NCBI RefSeq assembly: GCF_900698895.1
Contig: NZ_LR217700.1
Span: 62,001 to 126,000, forward strand
Reading direction: 5' to 3'
Source of the DNA: Buchnera aphidicola (Cinara curtihirsuta)
GTDB taxonomy: Bacteria; Pseudomonadota; Gammaproteobacteria; Enterobacterales; Enterobacteriaceae
Length of the DNA stretch: 64,000 nt
The translations under genes and the position numbers were made by a program. Below are positions 29,582-39,114 of this stretch, one piece after another. The notes below the pieces were generated by a model. The model had not been told where the DNA came from. It made no database searches and saw only the letters and a program-made list of their open reading frames with translations. Position 1 is the first letter of the stretch; every line of letters begins with the position of its first letter.

Positions 29582-29941
29582 ATGGCACGTGTAAAAAGAG
29601 GTGTTACAGCACACGCTCGTCATAAAAAAGTAATTAAATTAGCAAAAGGTTATTATGGGGCCCGTTCTAGAGTATATCGTGTTGCAAATCAAGCTGTTAT
29701 TAAAGCGGGCCAGTATGCTTATAGAGATAGACGTAATAAAAAAAGGAATTTTAGAAAATTATGGATTATAAGAATTAATGCGGCTGCTCAAAATTATAAT
29801 TTATCATATAGTCAATTTATACACGGTTTAAAAATATTATCAATTAATATTAATCGAAAAATATTAGCAGAAACGGCAGTTTTCGATAAAGAAACATTTG
29901 GTTTATTAATAAATTATTCAAAAAAAGCTTTAACTAATTAA
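29582..29941 (+). CDS. rplT: 50S ribosomal protein L20
   Basis: 119 residues (E. coli 118). Basic N-terminal extension [30 protein letters not shown] sequence, then [21 protein letters not shown] and [10 protein letters not shown]. Essential early assembly protein of the 50S subunit. AAAGGAGAT just before the ATG is one of the best ribosome binding sites in the window. Confidence 0.98.
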   Translation: MARVKRGVTAHARHKKVIKLAKGYYGARSRVYRVANQAVIKAGQYAYRDRRNKKRNFRKLWIIRINAAAQNYNLSYSQFIHGLKILSININRKILAETAVFDKETFGLLINYSKKALTN

Positions 29942-29973
29942 TAAATTAATAAAATTTTTATAAACTTTATTAG

Positions 29974-29993
29974 AGGGAGTAACCAATCTCCCT
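29974..29993 (+). promoter_or_regulatory. G/C-rich hairpin in the rplT-pheS gap
   Basis: AGGGAG (29974-29979) and CTCCCT (29988-29993) form a 6-bp stem around an 8-base loop. This is the only G/C-rich stem in the 116-base gap. In E. coli the pheST genes are attenuated through the pheM leader peptide in this gap; no Phe-rich leader was seen here and no T run follows the stem. It may be a remnant of the attenuator, a processing site or a partial terminator. Confidence 0.4.
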
Positions 29994-30057
29994 ATGTATA
30001 TGGAAAATATTTATTAAAAATATATTTATATTATAATTTTAGTATATTGGTATAAAC

Positions 30058-31062
30058 GTGAAATTAAAAAAAGAAATTCATCAATCTTTAAAGAAAATTT
30101 TTAGATTAGCAATTCTAGAAATGAAAGAAATAGATAATATTAATTCATTAAATAATTTTCAATCTAAGTATTTGGGAAAAAATAGTATTATATCTTCTTA
30201 TTTTAGTAAATTAATTAAATTAAATATTTCTGAGCGTATACAATGTAGTATCATTTTGAATGATTTTAAAAAAAATATTAAAAATAAAATTAATAATAAA
30301 AAAAAAAAAATATGTAGAAATATATTAAAAGAAAAAAAAAATAAATCTTTTTTTGATTATTCTTTACCTGGTAGAAAACTTGAACGTGGCAGTTTACATC
30401 CTATTACTATGATTATTAATGAAATGAAAAAAATTTTTAATCACTTAGGTTTTTTAATATATTATGGTCCAGAATTAGAAAATGTATATTATAATTTTGA
30501 TTCTTTAAATATACCTAATAATCATCCATCAAGAAGTATAAATGATACTTTTTGGTTTAATTCCGATTATGTTTTACGTACACAAACATCTAGTATGCAA
30601 GTGAGAATTTTAGAAAAATATTCTCATCCAATAAGAGCTATTTTTCCCGGAAAGGTATATCGTCGTGATTACGATCATACACATACTCCTATGTTTCATC
30701 AAATTGAAGGTTTAATAGTAGATAAATCAATTTCTTTTTCAAATTTAAAATGGATTTTAGAAAATTTTATTACACAAATTTTGAAAAAAAATGTTAAAGT
30801 GCGCTTTCGTAGTTCATATTTTCCTTTTACTTGTCCTTCAGCAGAAATGGATATTCAAGATAAATATGGAAATTGGTTAGAGATTTTAGGTTGTGGGATG
30901 GTTCATCCTAATGTTTTAAAAAACTGTAAGATTGATCATAATATTTATTCAGCTTGTGCTTTTGGTATTGGTATAGAAAGAATTGCTATGTTAAAATATT
31001 CAGTATCTGATATTCGTTATTTTTTTGAAAACGATATACGATTTTTAAAACAGTTTGTTTAA
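30058..31062 (+). CDS. pheS: Phenylalanyl-tRNA synthetase alpha subunit
   Basis: Catalytic subunit of the (alpha-beta)2 PheRS. 334 residues (E. coli 327), with an N-terminal coiled coil very rich in Lys (a 13-A run at 30298-30310) and a class II core from about residue 105. Motif 2 region FPGKVYRRDYDHTHTPMFHQIEG, then TCPSAEMDI, GCGMVHPNVL and motif 3 AFGIGIERIAMLKY. The start is GTG 30058. The gene precedes pheT by 15 bases. Confidence 0.97.
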   Translation: MKLKKEIHQSLKKIFRLAILEMKEIDNINSLNNFQSKYLGKNSIISSYFSKLIKLNISERIQCSIILNDFKKNIKNKINNKKKKICRNILKEKKNKSFFDYSLPGRKLERGSLHPITMIINEMKKIFNHLGFLIYYGPELENVYYNFDSLNIPNNHPSRSINDTFWFNSDYVLRTQTSSMQVRILEKYSHPIRAIFPGKVYRRDYDHTHTPMFHQIEGLIVDKSISFSNLKWILENFITQILKKNVKVRFRSSYFPFTCPSAEMDIQDKYGNWLEILGCGMVHPNVLKNCKIDHNIYSACAFGIGIERIAMLKYSVSDIRYFFENDIRFLKQFV

Positions 31063-31077
31063 TAGAGATTATTATAA

Positions 31078-33471
31078 ATGAAGTTTGGCGAAGAATGGTT
31101 ACATAAATGGATTAATCCGTCTATTTCAAGTAAAAATATATGTAGACAATTAACAAATTTTGGTTGTGAGGCAGAGTGCATTAAAGAAGATAAGATTCTT
31201 TTTTGTAATACAGTTGTAGGTCAAATTATTTCAAAAAAAATATTTAATGTAGATAAAAAATTAATTGTATACACAGTATGTATTTATAAAAATAAAAATA
31301 TTCTTATTATATATAAAGAAACTAAGTATTTATTGATTGGAACTAAAATTCCAGTTATTTTATCTAAAAAATTTTTAAAAAAAAATATTGATAAATTTCT
31401 TTTTGATTTTAATGAAGATATTTCAAATAGTATTTTAGGCTCTTATAGTAAATTAAATATAGAAAAAGATAATCATGATATTATTATTCTTGAAGATAAA
31501 GCTAAAATAGGATCAGATTTTAATGATTATTTTTATAAAAATACCTGTATAATTAAATTATTTATTCCTTTTAATCGTATAGATTTACGTTCTATTTGGG
31601 GTATATCTAGAGAAATTGCAATATTAAATAATTTACCTTTACCTAGATTAGAATATAAATCTTCTTTAGATCAAAAGAAACTTTTTTCATGTAATTTTAA
31701 TATTAATATTCAAATTAATAATATTCAATATATTTTTTGTGAATTATATTCAATAAAATTAAAATCAGTTTTACCTTTTTGGATACAAGATCGATTAAGA
31801 AGGTCTTGTATGTTAACTAATAATATTATAAAAAATATTCTGAATTATATATTTATTGAAACTGGATATTGGTTTCATGTTTTTGATTTGAATAAATTAA
31901 ATAAAAATTTATTTATAAAATATTTAGAAAAAAAAGAAATAATTAAAGATATATATAATAAAGATTTTTCTTTGTCAGAAGGTACTATTATTTTATCAGA
32001 TAATAAAAATATTTTATCTTTCGAAGATATGGAATATTCTAACTATGCAAATATAGATTTTTCTACTAAAAATTTATTTTTGGGATCTATTTGTTTTGAT
32101 TATCAATTTTTACAAAAGAGAAATATATTAATTCCTGTAATAAATAGACAGTTAGATTGTTCAAAATATAATATATATCCTAATATACAAAAAAATATTT
32201 TTGAATATACTCAAAAATTAATAATTGATATATGTAGTGGGACTACTACACAATGTAAAAAATATAATATGAATAATAATAGTTTTATTTCAAATTTATT
32301 GTTATTGACAATTAATAAATTAAATAAAATTTCTGGAGTTATTTTTACTAAAAAAGATGTAATATCTATTTTAGATAATGGTTATTTTTCATTTTATGAA
32401 AAAAATGATGTTTTTTTTGTTACTATTCCATACTGGCGTTCTGATATTATTATTATTGAAGATTTAATTAGTGAAATTATTCGTATTTATGATTATAAGA
32501 ATATTAAATCAGTACCACCTAAAGAATATATAAATAATTTTTTAGATAAAAAAGAAAAAGTATCATTATCACGAATTAAATTATTTCTTTCAGATCGTGG
32601 ATATTTTGAAATTATTTCTTATAGTTTTGTAAATCCTATGATACAAAAACATTTTTTATCAAAATTTAATGTATTAAAAATTCAAAATCCTATTTCTAAA
32701 GATATGTCTGAAATGAGATTATCTTTATGGATTGGTTTAATAAGTTGTGTTTCTTATAATCAAAAACGTCAACAAGAATCTATTCGTGTTTTTGAAACTG
32801 GATCATGTTTTTATCTTATAAAAAAAGATAATAATAAAATTGTTCAAAATGAATATTTATCTGCGGCAATTAGTGGAGTTATTAGTCGTCGTGAATGGTA
32901 TTTAAAAAGTAGAAAATTTGATTTTTATGATTTAAAAGGTGATCTTGAATCTATTTTGAATATTTGTGGAAAATTAAATTATGTAGAATTTGTTTCAGAA
33001 AATTTTATTGGTTTATGTGCTGATAAGAGTGCCGGTATTTACTTATATGGTGAATTAATTGGTCGAATTGGAGTATTAGATATTACTTTTCATGATATTT
33101 TTAATTTAAAAGATCCTATTATTTTGTTTGAAATTATGTGGAAAAAAATTTGTAGTAGAAATCCTATTCATGTAAAATATATATCTATTTTACCGAGTAG
33201 TAAAAGAGATATTTCTATAGTTGTTTCAAAAAATATTTTGACTAAAAATATTCTTGATATATGTTACAAAAATATTAGTATAAAAAACACTAATATACAT
33301 ATATATGATGTATATTTTGGATTAAATATACCTCCTAAAAAAAAGAGTGTATCTATTTGTTTTGTTTTTAATAGTATTAAAAATACATTAAAAGAATCTG
33401 ATATTAATTTAAATATTTTTCAATGTATTACGGCCTTAAAAAATAAATTAGGAGCAACTTTAAGAGAATAA
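31078..33471 (+). CDS. pheT: Phenylalanyl-tRNA synthetase beta subunit with a degenerate editing domain
   Basis: 797 residues (E. coli 795), so the architecture is retained. The C-terminal half is well conserved: [59 protein letters not shown], and the anticodon-binding [12 protein letters not shown]. The B3/B4 editing domain (about 205-400) is eroded: the E. coli glycine-rich MGGIFGGEHSG stretch reads [11 protein letters not shown], the Glu of LLECAF is Gly336, and the HTDASHRYERG block is replaced by [11 protein letters not shown]. His267, matching E. coli His261, survives. The tRNA-binding OB domain near residues 40-145 is also divergent. It should charge Phe but hardly remove Tyr. Confidence 0.96.
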   Translation: MKFGEEWLHKWINPSISSKNICRQLTNFGCEAECIKEDKILFCNTVVGQIISKKIFNVDKKLIVYTVCIYKNKNILIIYKETKYLLIGTKIPVILSKKFLKKNIDKFLFDFNEDISNSILGSYSKLNIEKDNHDIIILEDKAKIGSDFNDYFYKNTCIIKLFIPFNRIDLRSIWGISREIAILNNLPLPRLEYKSSLDQKKLFSCNFNINIQINNIQYIFCELYSIKLKSVLPFWIQDRLRRSCMLTNNIIKNILNYIFIETGYWFHVFDLNKLNKNLFIKYLEKKEIIKDIYNKDFSLSEGTIILSDNKNILSFEDMEYSNYANIDFSTKNLFLGSICFDYQFLQKRNILIPVINRQLDCSKYNIYPNIQKNIFEYTQKLIIDICSGTTTQCKKYNMNNNSFISNLLLLTINKLNKISGVIFTKKDVISILDNGYFSFYEKNDVFFVTIPYWRSDIIIIEDLISEIIRIYDYKNIKSVPPKEYINNFLDKKEKVSLSRIKLFLSDRGYFEIISYSFVNPMIQKHFLSKFNVLKIQNPISKDMSEMRLSLWIGLISCVSYNQKRQQESIRVFETGSCFYLIKKDNNKIVQNEYLSAAISGVISRREWYLKSRKFDFYDLKGDLESILNICGKLNYVEFVSENFIGLCADKSAGIYLYGELIGRIGVLDITFHDIFNLKDPIILFEIMWKKICSRNPIHVKYISILPSSKRDISIVVSKNILTKNILDICYKNISIKNTNIHIYDVYFGLNIPPKKKSVSICFVFNSIKNTLKESDINLNIFQCITALKNKLGATLRE

Positions 33472-33475
33472 ATTT

Positions 33476-33790
33476 ATGGTATTAACTAAAGCAGAAATTT
33501 CAGATTATTTATTTAATAAATTAGAATTAAGTAAACAAGATATAAAAAATTTAGTAGAAATTTTTTTTGAAGAAGTACGTAAATCACTTGAAATTGGAGA
33601 AGAGGTCAAATTATCAGGTTTTGGTAATTTTTATCTAAGAGATAAAAAACAAAGACCCGGGAGAAACCCTAAAACCGGTGAAAATGTGTCTATTTCAGCT
33701 CGAAGAGTAGTAGTTTTTAAACCAGGTCAAAAATTACGAAATAGAGTAGAATCATTAAAATATATAAAAATAAAAAATAATATTACTTAA
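33476..33790 (+). CDS. ihfA: Integration host factor alpha subunit
   Basis: DNA-bending HU/IHF family protein, 104 residues (E. coli 99). [15 protein letters not shown] at the start and the beta-arm [30 protein letters not shown] identify it; the arm-tip Pro region is conserved. Position immediately after pheT is the standard ihfA location. IHF normally works with IhfB, which is not in this window; an HU-like homodimer is possible. Confidence 0.95.
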   Translation: MVLTKAEISDYLFNKLELSKQDIKNLVEIFFEEVRKSLEIGEEVKLSGFGNFYLRDKKQRPGRNPKTGENVSISARRVVVFKPGQKLRNRVESLKYIKIKNNIT

Positions 33791-33820
33791 ATCTATTTTT
33801 TATACAAAATAGATTTTTTT
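33789..33820 (+). terminator. Rho-independent terminator after ihfA
   Basis: AAATCTATTTT (33789-33799) pairs with AAAATAGATTT (33806-33816) around a 6-base loop: 11 pairs followed by four more T, starting at the last bases of the ihfA stop codon. It closes the thrS-to-ihfA cluster. Confidence 0.75.
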
Positions 33821-34177
33821 AAATTTATTAAAACTTTTATTTAATATTAATTAGATTTTTAAAGTTATATTAATAACTAATATATAATTAATGTTTAATA
33901 TTTTTTTTAAAAAATATAAAATATTTTATAAATTATAAATAATAATTATACTGTATTTATTTAATAATTTTCTATAAATTAATAAAATTATTTAGTTTAA
34001 TTATTTTAAATATTATTTATTAAAAAGATTTATATTATTTAAAAAATAAATAAATTAATACGTTTACTAAAATAAATATAATAAAAATTATTAATACAGT
34101 ATAATATTTAATTATATAAATTTTATATTTTTATATTTAAATATATATGCTTTTAAATATATTAATAAATTTTTGAT
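33821..34177. other. A/T spacer between convergent ihfA and glyS
   Basis: About 360 bases containing no recognisable gene or conserved fragment after the ihfA terminator. Nothing else stands out on either strand. Confidence 0.5.
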
Positions 34178-36259
34178 TTATAAATAAGAAAAATTAGTTA
34201 TATATAAAAATATTTTTTTTATTTTTTTTAATATAAATATTCGATATGATCGTATTTTAATATTTTTGTCGTATACAAAAGAATTTTTAAAAAATTCTTC
34301 TATAGGTTGACATAACTTTTGAATATTTTTTAATAAAAGTAAATAATTTATTTGTTCTTTTGTATTAAATTTTTTTTGAATAAATTTAATTAATCGAATA
34401 AGTTTGTTTTCATATTTTGTAAACTTTTCTGTACATTTTAAGGTTAATGGATTAACTTTAATTACTTTCATTTTATCTTTTTTTTTAGATAGAATATTAT
34501 TAATTCTTTTATATATATTTAAAATATTTTCTATATTATTGTTTTTTTTAAATTTTGTTAATGTATTTATACGTATATCTATTTCAACAAGATTTACTAA
34601 TTTTAAAGATAAAACAGAAAGAATAATATTTTTATTATATTTTTTTATATATAAAGACATATATTTAGAATATATAAATTGCAAAATTGATTTTTGTATT
34701 ATTTTTTTTTGTTTTATATGATTATATAAATTAATTGATTTTTTAATTAATTTTTTTAAATTAATATTTATTTTTTTTTTTATTATTATTTTTATAATTC
34801 CTATTGCAGCTCTACGTAATGCAAATGGATCTTGATTATTTTTGGGAGATTTTCCAATACTAAAAATTCCAGTTATACTATCAATTTTATCTGCAATACT
34901 TATTGCGCATGATATTTTTGTAGTAGGTAAGATTGATTGAGAAAATTTAGGTAAATAATGTTCTTTAATTGATACAGCTACATCTTTTTTTTCTTTATTT
35001 TGTAAAGCATAATGCATTCCAATAATGCCTTGAAGAGCTGTGCATTCTGTTATTATATTTGTTGTTAGATCACATTTAGATAAAATAGCAGCTTTTTTTG
35101 TTAAATCTAAATTAGAATTTACAATTTTTGCAATATATTGGCTTAATTTTTTTATTCTTAATGTTTTTTCATACATCGATCCAAGTTTTTTTTGAAAAGA
35201 AATATTTTTTAGTAAAATTAATCTTTCAGAAAATTTTATTTCTTGATCTTTTTTTATAAAAAAATCAATATTACTTAGTTTAGAGTATAAAACTTGTTCA
35301 TTTTCTTTTATTATTTTTTTGGAGTTTTTTGTATTTATATTACTTATAAAGATAAAATAATTAGTAATTTTTTTTGTTTTAATATTATATAATGGAAAAT
35401 ATTTTTGATTACATTCCATAGTATATACTAGTATTTCTATAGGAATTTTTAAATATTTTTTTTTAAATTGACCTATATGAGCTATCGGCCATTCTGTAGA
35501 TGCGGTTATTTCTTCTAGTAACTTATTATTAATTGAAACTAATTTATTAATTTTTTTGGATAAATTTATTATTTGATCAAGTATTTTTTTTTTTCTTTCT
35601 TCATAACTAATAAGTATATATTTTTTTTTAAATAATTCAGTGGTATATTGATTTGCATGATTAAATATTATTTTTTTTGGAGACATTAGAAAATGCCCAT
35701 AGGAAATATTTTTAGAATTAATACCTGGTATATTTAATTGAATAATTTTATCGTCTAATAAAACCATTATATTATGTATAGGTCTAGAAAATCTAATAGA
35801 ATTCTCTTTCCATAACATAGATTTTTTTGATGGTATTTTTTTTATAGTATTAGGTATAATTTTTTTTAATATTTTTCTTAAAGATATACGTTTATTTATG
35901 CCAATATAAGAAAGATGTTTCTTTTTATTAATATGAATTTCTTCAGTTTTTTTAATAGAAATTTTATTTAATTCTAACCATTTTTTAGCTATTTCTGTTA
36001 TTTTATTATTTTTATCAAAAGATTTATTTATTATTGGTCCTATTTTTCTAATATATTTTAATTTATTAAAATAGGATAAAGAAAAAATTTTTAAAGCTAT
36101 TTTTTTAGAAGTATAAAATAAAATAATTGATTTATATTTTATTTTATTTTTGTTTAATTCTTTTTTAAAAGAACTATAAAAATATTCTGCTATATTTTTA
36201 AGTTCTTTGCTAGGTAAATCTTCTGTTTGTATTTCTATTAATAATATTTTTTGATTCAT
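34178..36259 (-). CDS. glyS: Glycyl-tRNA synthetase beta subunit
   Basis: Non-catalytic but required tRNA-binding subunit of the alpha2-beta2 GlyRS. 693 residues (E. coli 689). Recognised by LLIEIQTEDLPSKELK at the N-terminus, FSRPIHNIMVLLDDKIIQLNIPGI, EWPIAHIGQF, CNQKYFPLY, KCDLTTNIITECTALQGIIGMHYAL and KNNQDPFALRRAAIGIIKI (the HD-like region). The C-terminal anticodon domain is lysine- and isoleucine-rich. Starts three bases after glyQ. Confidence 0.97.
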   Translation of the reverse strand: MNQKILLIEIQTEDLPSKELKNIAEYFYSSFKKELNKNKIKYKSIILFYTSKKIALKIFSLSYFNKLKYIRKIGPIINKSFDKNNKITEIAKKWLELNKISIKKTEEIHINKKKHLSYIGINKRISLRKILKKIIPNTIKKIPSKKSMLWKENSIRFSRPIHNIMVLLDDKIIQLNIPGINSKNISYGHFLMSPKKIIFNHANQYTTELFKKKYILISYEERKKKILDQIINLSKKINKLVSINNKLLEEITASTEWPIAHIGQFKKKYLKIPIEILVYTMECNQKYFPLYNIKTKKITNYFIFISNINTKNSKKIIKENEQVLYSKLSNIDFFIKKDQEIKFSERLILLKNISFQKKLGSMYEKTLRIKKLSQYIAKIVNSNLDLTKKAAILSKCDLTTNIITECTALQGIIGMHYALQNKEKKDVAVSIKEHYLPKFSQSILPTTKISCAISIADKIDSITGIFSIGKSPKNNQDPFALRRAAIGIIKIIIKKKININLKKLIKKSINLYNHIKQKKIIQKSILQFIYSKYMSLYIKKYNKNIILSVLSLKLVNLVEIDIRINTLTKFKKNNNIENILNIYKRINNILSKKKDKMKVIKVNPLTLKCTEKFTKYENKLIRLIKFIQKKFNTKEQINYLLLLKNIQKLCQPIEEFFKNSFVYDKNIKIRSYRIFILKKIKKIFLYITNFSYL

Positions 36260-36262
36260 AAT

Positions 36263-37144
36263 TTATCCTTTATTATAAATACATATATACTGTATAGCAA
36301 TTTTTTTGATTTTTTTTCTTATTTTTAAAATATAGTCTGTTCGATCAGTAGTAGATAATATTTTTTTACAATCTAATAAATTAAAGTAATGAATTGCATA
36401 TAGCATTTGTTCATATGCAGGAATAGATAGTGGATTAGGTAGTTTAATTAGTCTATCTGATTCTTGGATATGCAATTTAAATAATTTTAATAAATGATTA
36501 GTGTTAGAAAATTCAAAATTATAAGAAGAGTTTTCGCGTTCATTATATAAAAATATATCAGAATATTTTATTTTTTTTTCTGAATTACTGTCCCATAATA
36601 TATCATATATATTATTTACATCTTGTATATGCATAGCAATTCTTTCTAATCCATATGTTATTTCAATTGTAGGTTGATTACAATTTATTCCTCCTATTTG
36701 TTGAAAATATGTAATCTGTGTGATTTCCATCCCGTTTAACCATATTTCCCATCCTAGACCGGATGCTCCTAATGTAGGATTTTCCCAGTTATCTTCTATA
36801 AATCTAATATCATTATTATTAATATCAATTCCAATATTTTTTAAAGAAAATAAATATAATTTTTGTATATTTTCAGGAAACGGTTTCATAATAACTTGAA
36901 ATTGATAATAATGCTGTAGTCTATTAGGACTAGTTGTATATCTTCCATCAGAGGGTCTTCTTGACGGCTGTATATAAGCAATTGATATAGGTTCTTTTTT
37001 AAGAACATTAAAAAAGGTATGGTGATGAAATGTCCCAGCTCCAATAGATATATCTAGTGGTTGTAAAATTGTACATTTATTTTGATGCCAGAATTTTGTT
37101 AGCATTTGAATCATGTTATAAAATGTATATTCTATTTTTGACAT
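36263..37144 (-). CDS. glyQ: Glycyl-tRNA synthetase alpha subunit
   Basis: Catalytic class II subunit. 293 residues, about ten shorter than E. coli (303), the loss being at the C-terminus. Signatures: QPLDISIGAGTFHHHTFF, SIAYIQPSRRPSDGRYTTSPNRLQHYYQFQV-type motif 2, EDNWENPTLGASGLGWEIWLNGMEITQITYFQQ, and YGLERIAMHIQ (motif 3). Transcribed with glyS. Confidence 0.98.
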   Translation of the reverse strand: MSKIEYTFYNMIQMLTKFWHQNKCTILQPLDISIGAGTFHHHTFFNVLKKEPISIAYIQPSRRPSDGRYTTSPNRLQHYYQFQVIMKPFPENIQKLYLFSLKNIGIDINNNDIRFIEDNWENPTLGASGLGWEIWLNGMEITQITYFQQIGGINCNQPTIEITYGLERIAMHIQDVNNIYDILWDSNSEKKIKYSDIFLYNERENSSYNFEFSNTNHLLKLFKLHIQESDRLIKLPNPLSIPAYEQMLYAIHYFNLLDCKKILSTTDRTDYILKIRKKIKKIAIQYICIYNKG

Positions 37145-37363
37145 TATTTTTCTTTTGTTAGAAATACTCTTAAAAATTTTTTAATATATTAATGTGATTA
37201 AAATTTATTAAAGTATTTATATTAATTTTAATAAAATTATTTATTTTAAATAATTTTGTTTGTTTTTTGAGTTTTAAAGTATTTATTTTAAAATAGTTAT
37301 ATTAATATAAATTAACAGTATATTTATATTAATAGTAATATTACTTTTTTTATTTATTGTAAC

Positions 37364-37420
37364 TATTATTATAATCAAAGTAGTATATGTATACTATATT
37401 TATTTTTGATTATTATAATA
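37364..37420. repeat. Nested palindrome in the glyQ-nfo divergent spacer
   Basis: Bases 37364-37379 and 37405-37420 are inverted repeats matching at 15 of 16 positions. The 25-base interval between them contains a second palindrome, TAGTATA-TG-TATACTA (37381-37396). A separate 12-base palindrome AGTAATATTACT lies at 37334-37345. The rest of the spacer (37145-37446) is plain A/T with no gene. An operator for nfo or glyQ is possible; chance pairing in A/T DNA cannot be excluded. Confidence 0.4.
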
Positions 37421-37446
37421 TATGTTTTTAAAAGGATTAACTAATT

Positions 37447-38319
37447 GTGATAAAATATATAGGGGCGCATGTTAGTATAGCTGGAGGATTAGAAAAATCT
37501 GTTTTAAGGGCTGTTAAATTAGAAGCAACAGCTTTTTCGTTTTTTATTAATAACCCATTAAGGTGGAATAAAAAACCTTTAGAAAAAAATACAATATATA
37601 ATTTTCGTAAAGCTTGTAAAAAATATCATTATTCTTCTTCACAAATTTTACCTCATAGTAGTTATTTAATTAATTTAGGTCATCCTAATAAAGCAATGAA
37701 AAAAAGATCATGTCAATCTTTTATTCAAGAGATTAATGCTTGTTATAAATTAGGTTTAACTATGATCAATATACATCCCGGTAGTTATTTGTATAAAATT
37801 AATGAAAAACAGTGTCTAGAAAATGTTTCTAATTCTATAAATTTTATTTTAAATGAAACTAAAAAGATAATTATTGTTTTAGAGAATACAGCAGGCCAAG
37901 GAAGTAGTATTGGCTATTGTTTTGAACATTTAGCATTTATTATTGATAAAATTAAAGATAAGTCTAGAATTGGTGTGTGTTTAGATACTTGTCATTTATT
38001 TGCTTCAGGATATCAACTTAATAATGTTGATTGTTTTTTATATACATTTAATAAATTTAATAATTTAATAGGATTTAAATATTTATTAGGTATTCATATA
38101 AATGATTCTAAAGGAAAATTTAACAGTCGATTAGATCGACATCATAATTTAGGTTTTGGAAAAATAAAAAAAAATGTTTTTTCTCGTATTATACAAGCTA
38201 CTGAATTTCAAAAAATTCCTATTATTTTAGAAACAAAAAATAGTGATATTAGAAAAGATGAAATTTTTTGGTTAAAGAAAAAATCATTATTACATAAAAA
38301 TAGTATTTTTAGTGTTTAA
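37447..38319 (+). CDS. nfo: Endonuclease IV (AP endonuclease)
   Basis: Cleaves DNA at abasic sites in base excision repair, with a three-zinc TIM barrel. 290 residues (E. coli 285). Metal ligands seen in order: ILPHSSYLINLG, NIHPGSYL, IVLENTAGQGSSIG, VCLDTCHLFASGYQ, GIHINDSKG, RLDRHHNLGFG and IILETKN. The start is GTG 37447, with AAAGGATT upstream, and the product then begins IKYIGAHVSIAGGL as in the family. One of few DNA repair genes visible. Confidence 0.97.
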   Translation: MIKYIGAHVSIAGGLEKSVLRAVKLEATAFSFFINNPLRWNKKPLEKNTIYNFRKACKKYHYSSSQILPHSSYLINLGHPNKAMKKRSCQSFIQEINACYKLGLTMINIHPGSYLYKINEKQCLENVSNSINFILNETKKIIIVLENTAGQGSSIGYCFEHLAFIIDKIKDKSRIGVCLDTCHLFASGYQLNNVDCFLYTFNKFNNLIGFKYLLGIHINDSKGKFNSRLDRHHNLGFGKIKKNVFSRIIQATEFQKIPIILETKNSDIRKDEIFWLKKKSLLHKNSIFSV

Positions 38320-38456
38320 ATATTTTTTATTTATATTATAGATAGTTTAATTAATAAAATTAATTTTATATATTTTAATTTTTATAAAATTAAATTATGT
38401 TTAATATTCATTTAAATTTTTAAAAAAATTTTAATATTTCATAAGGTTATATAAAT

Positions 38457-38753
38457 ATGATAAAATTTAATGCTATTTATCGTAATAAATTTGGTACAAA
38501 TAATAGTCGTTATATGCGAAGAATAAATCATCAAATTCCGAGTATAATATATGGTAAACAATTTTTAAAAAAGGAATTATTAATTTTAGTAGAACATGAT
38601 ATAATTTTTAATTTACAAAAAAATGATATCTTTTATTCAAGTGAATTATTAATTTCTTTAGAAAATAAAAATTTTTTTGTTATTGTAAAAGATATTCAGC
38701 GTCATGCATATAAACCGATATTATTACATATAGATTTTTTATGTATTAAATAG
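38457..38753 (+). CDS. rplY: 50S ribosomal protein L25
   Basis: 5S rRNA-binding protein, 98 residues (E. coli 94). FNAIYRNKFGTNNSRYMRR, IPSIIYG, and a C-terminal VKDIQRHAYKPILLHIDFLCI match the L25 fold. It is the short single-domain form without the CTC extension. AAGGTT upstream of the ATG. Confidence 0.93.
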   Translation: MIKFNAIYRNKFGTNNSRYMRRINHQIPSIIYGKQFLKKELLILVEHDIIFNLQKNDIFYSSELLISLENKNFFVIVKDIQRHAYKPILLHIDFLCIK

Positions 38754-38867
38754 TTGTACATATAAATAATTTTTAATATTTTGTTTATATAAAATATTTT
38801 TAAAAATAAAAAATATTTATTTTAAACAATTTTTTATATTTTCTTTATATTTATTAAATATTTTTAT

Positions 38868-38928
38868 CGGCACATATTTTTTATAAATTTAATTTTAATT
38901 ATTATTTTTATAAAAATTTTTCGTGCCG
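38868..38928 (+). pseudogene. Possible relic of tRNA-Pro(GGG)
   Basis: CGGCACATA at 38868 and TTTCGTGCCG ending at 38928 resemble the two ends of E. coli proL tRNA (CGGCACGTA ... TCTCGTGCCG, from memory), whose gene lies close to rplY in E. coli. Everything between is A/T, no anticodon or T arm remains, and the span is 61 bases against about 74. If not a relic, the 6-bp CGGCAC/GTGCCG pairing could act as an rplY terminator, since TTTATTT follows. The rest of the rplY-ksgA spacer (38754-39114) shows nothing. Confidence 0.4.
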
Positions 38929-39114
38929 TTTATTTGGAATAATAAATATTATTATATATAATAAAAAAAATATTATTTTATCTTTTTTAAAATTGTTAAA
39001 AGCAATAGTATTTAATTTATTAATTTTTTAATAAATATTAGAAAGAAATATTTTATAATTTATTATTTTTATATTAATTTATAAATTTTTTTAAAAAACT
39101 TTTTAGGAAAAAAA

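Noticed and set aside
29994-30017. Short frame MYMENIY as a pheM-like leader peptide
   Set aside because: It has no Phe codon run and lies after the hairpin rather than before it.
34404-34721. 105-codon plus-strand frame resembling a membrane protein
   Set aside because: Antisense to the Lys/Ile-rich C-terminus of glyS; the hydrophobicity comes from complementing AAA and ATA codons.
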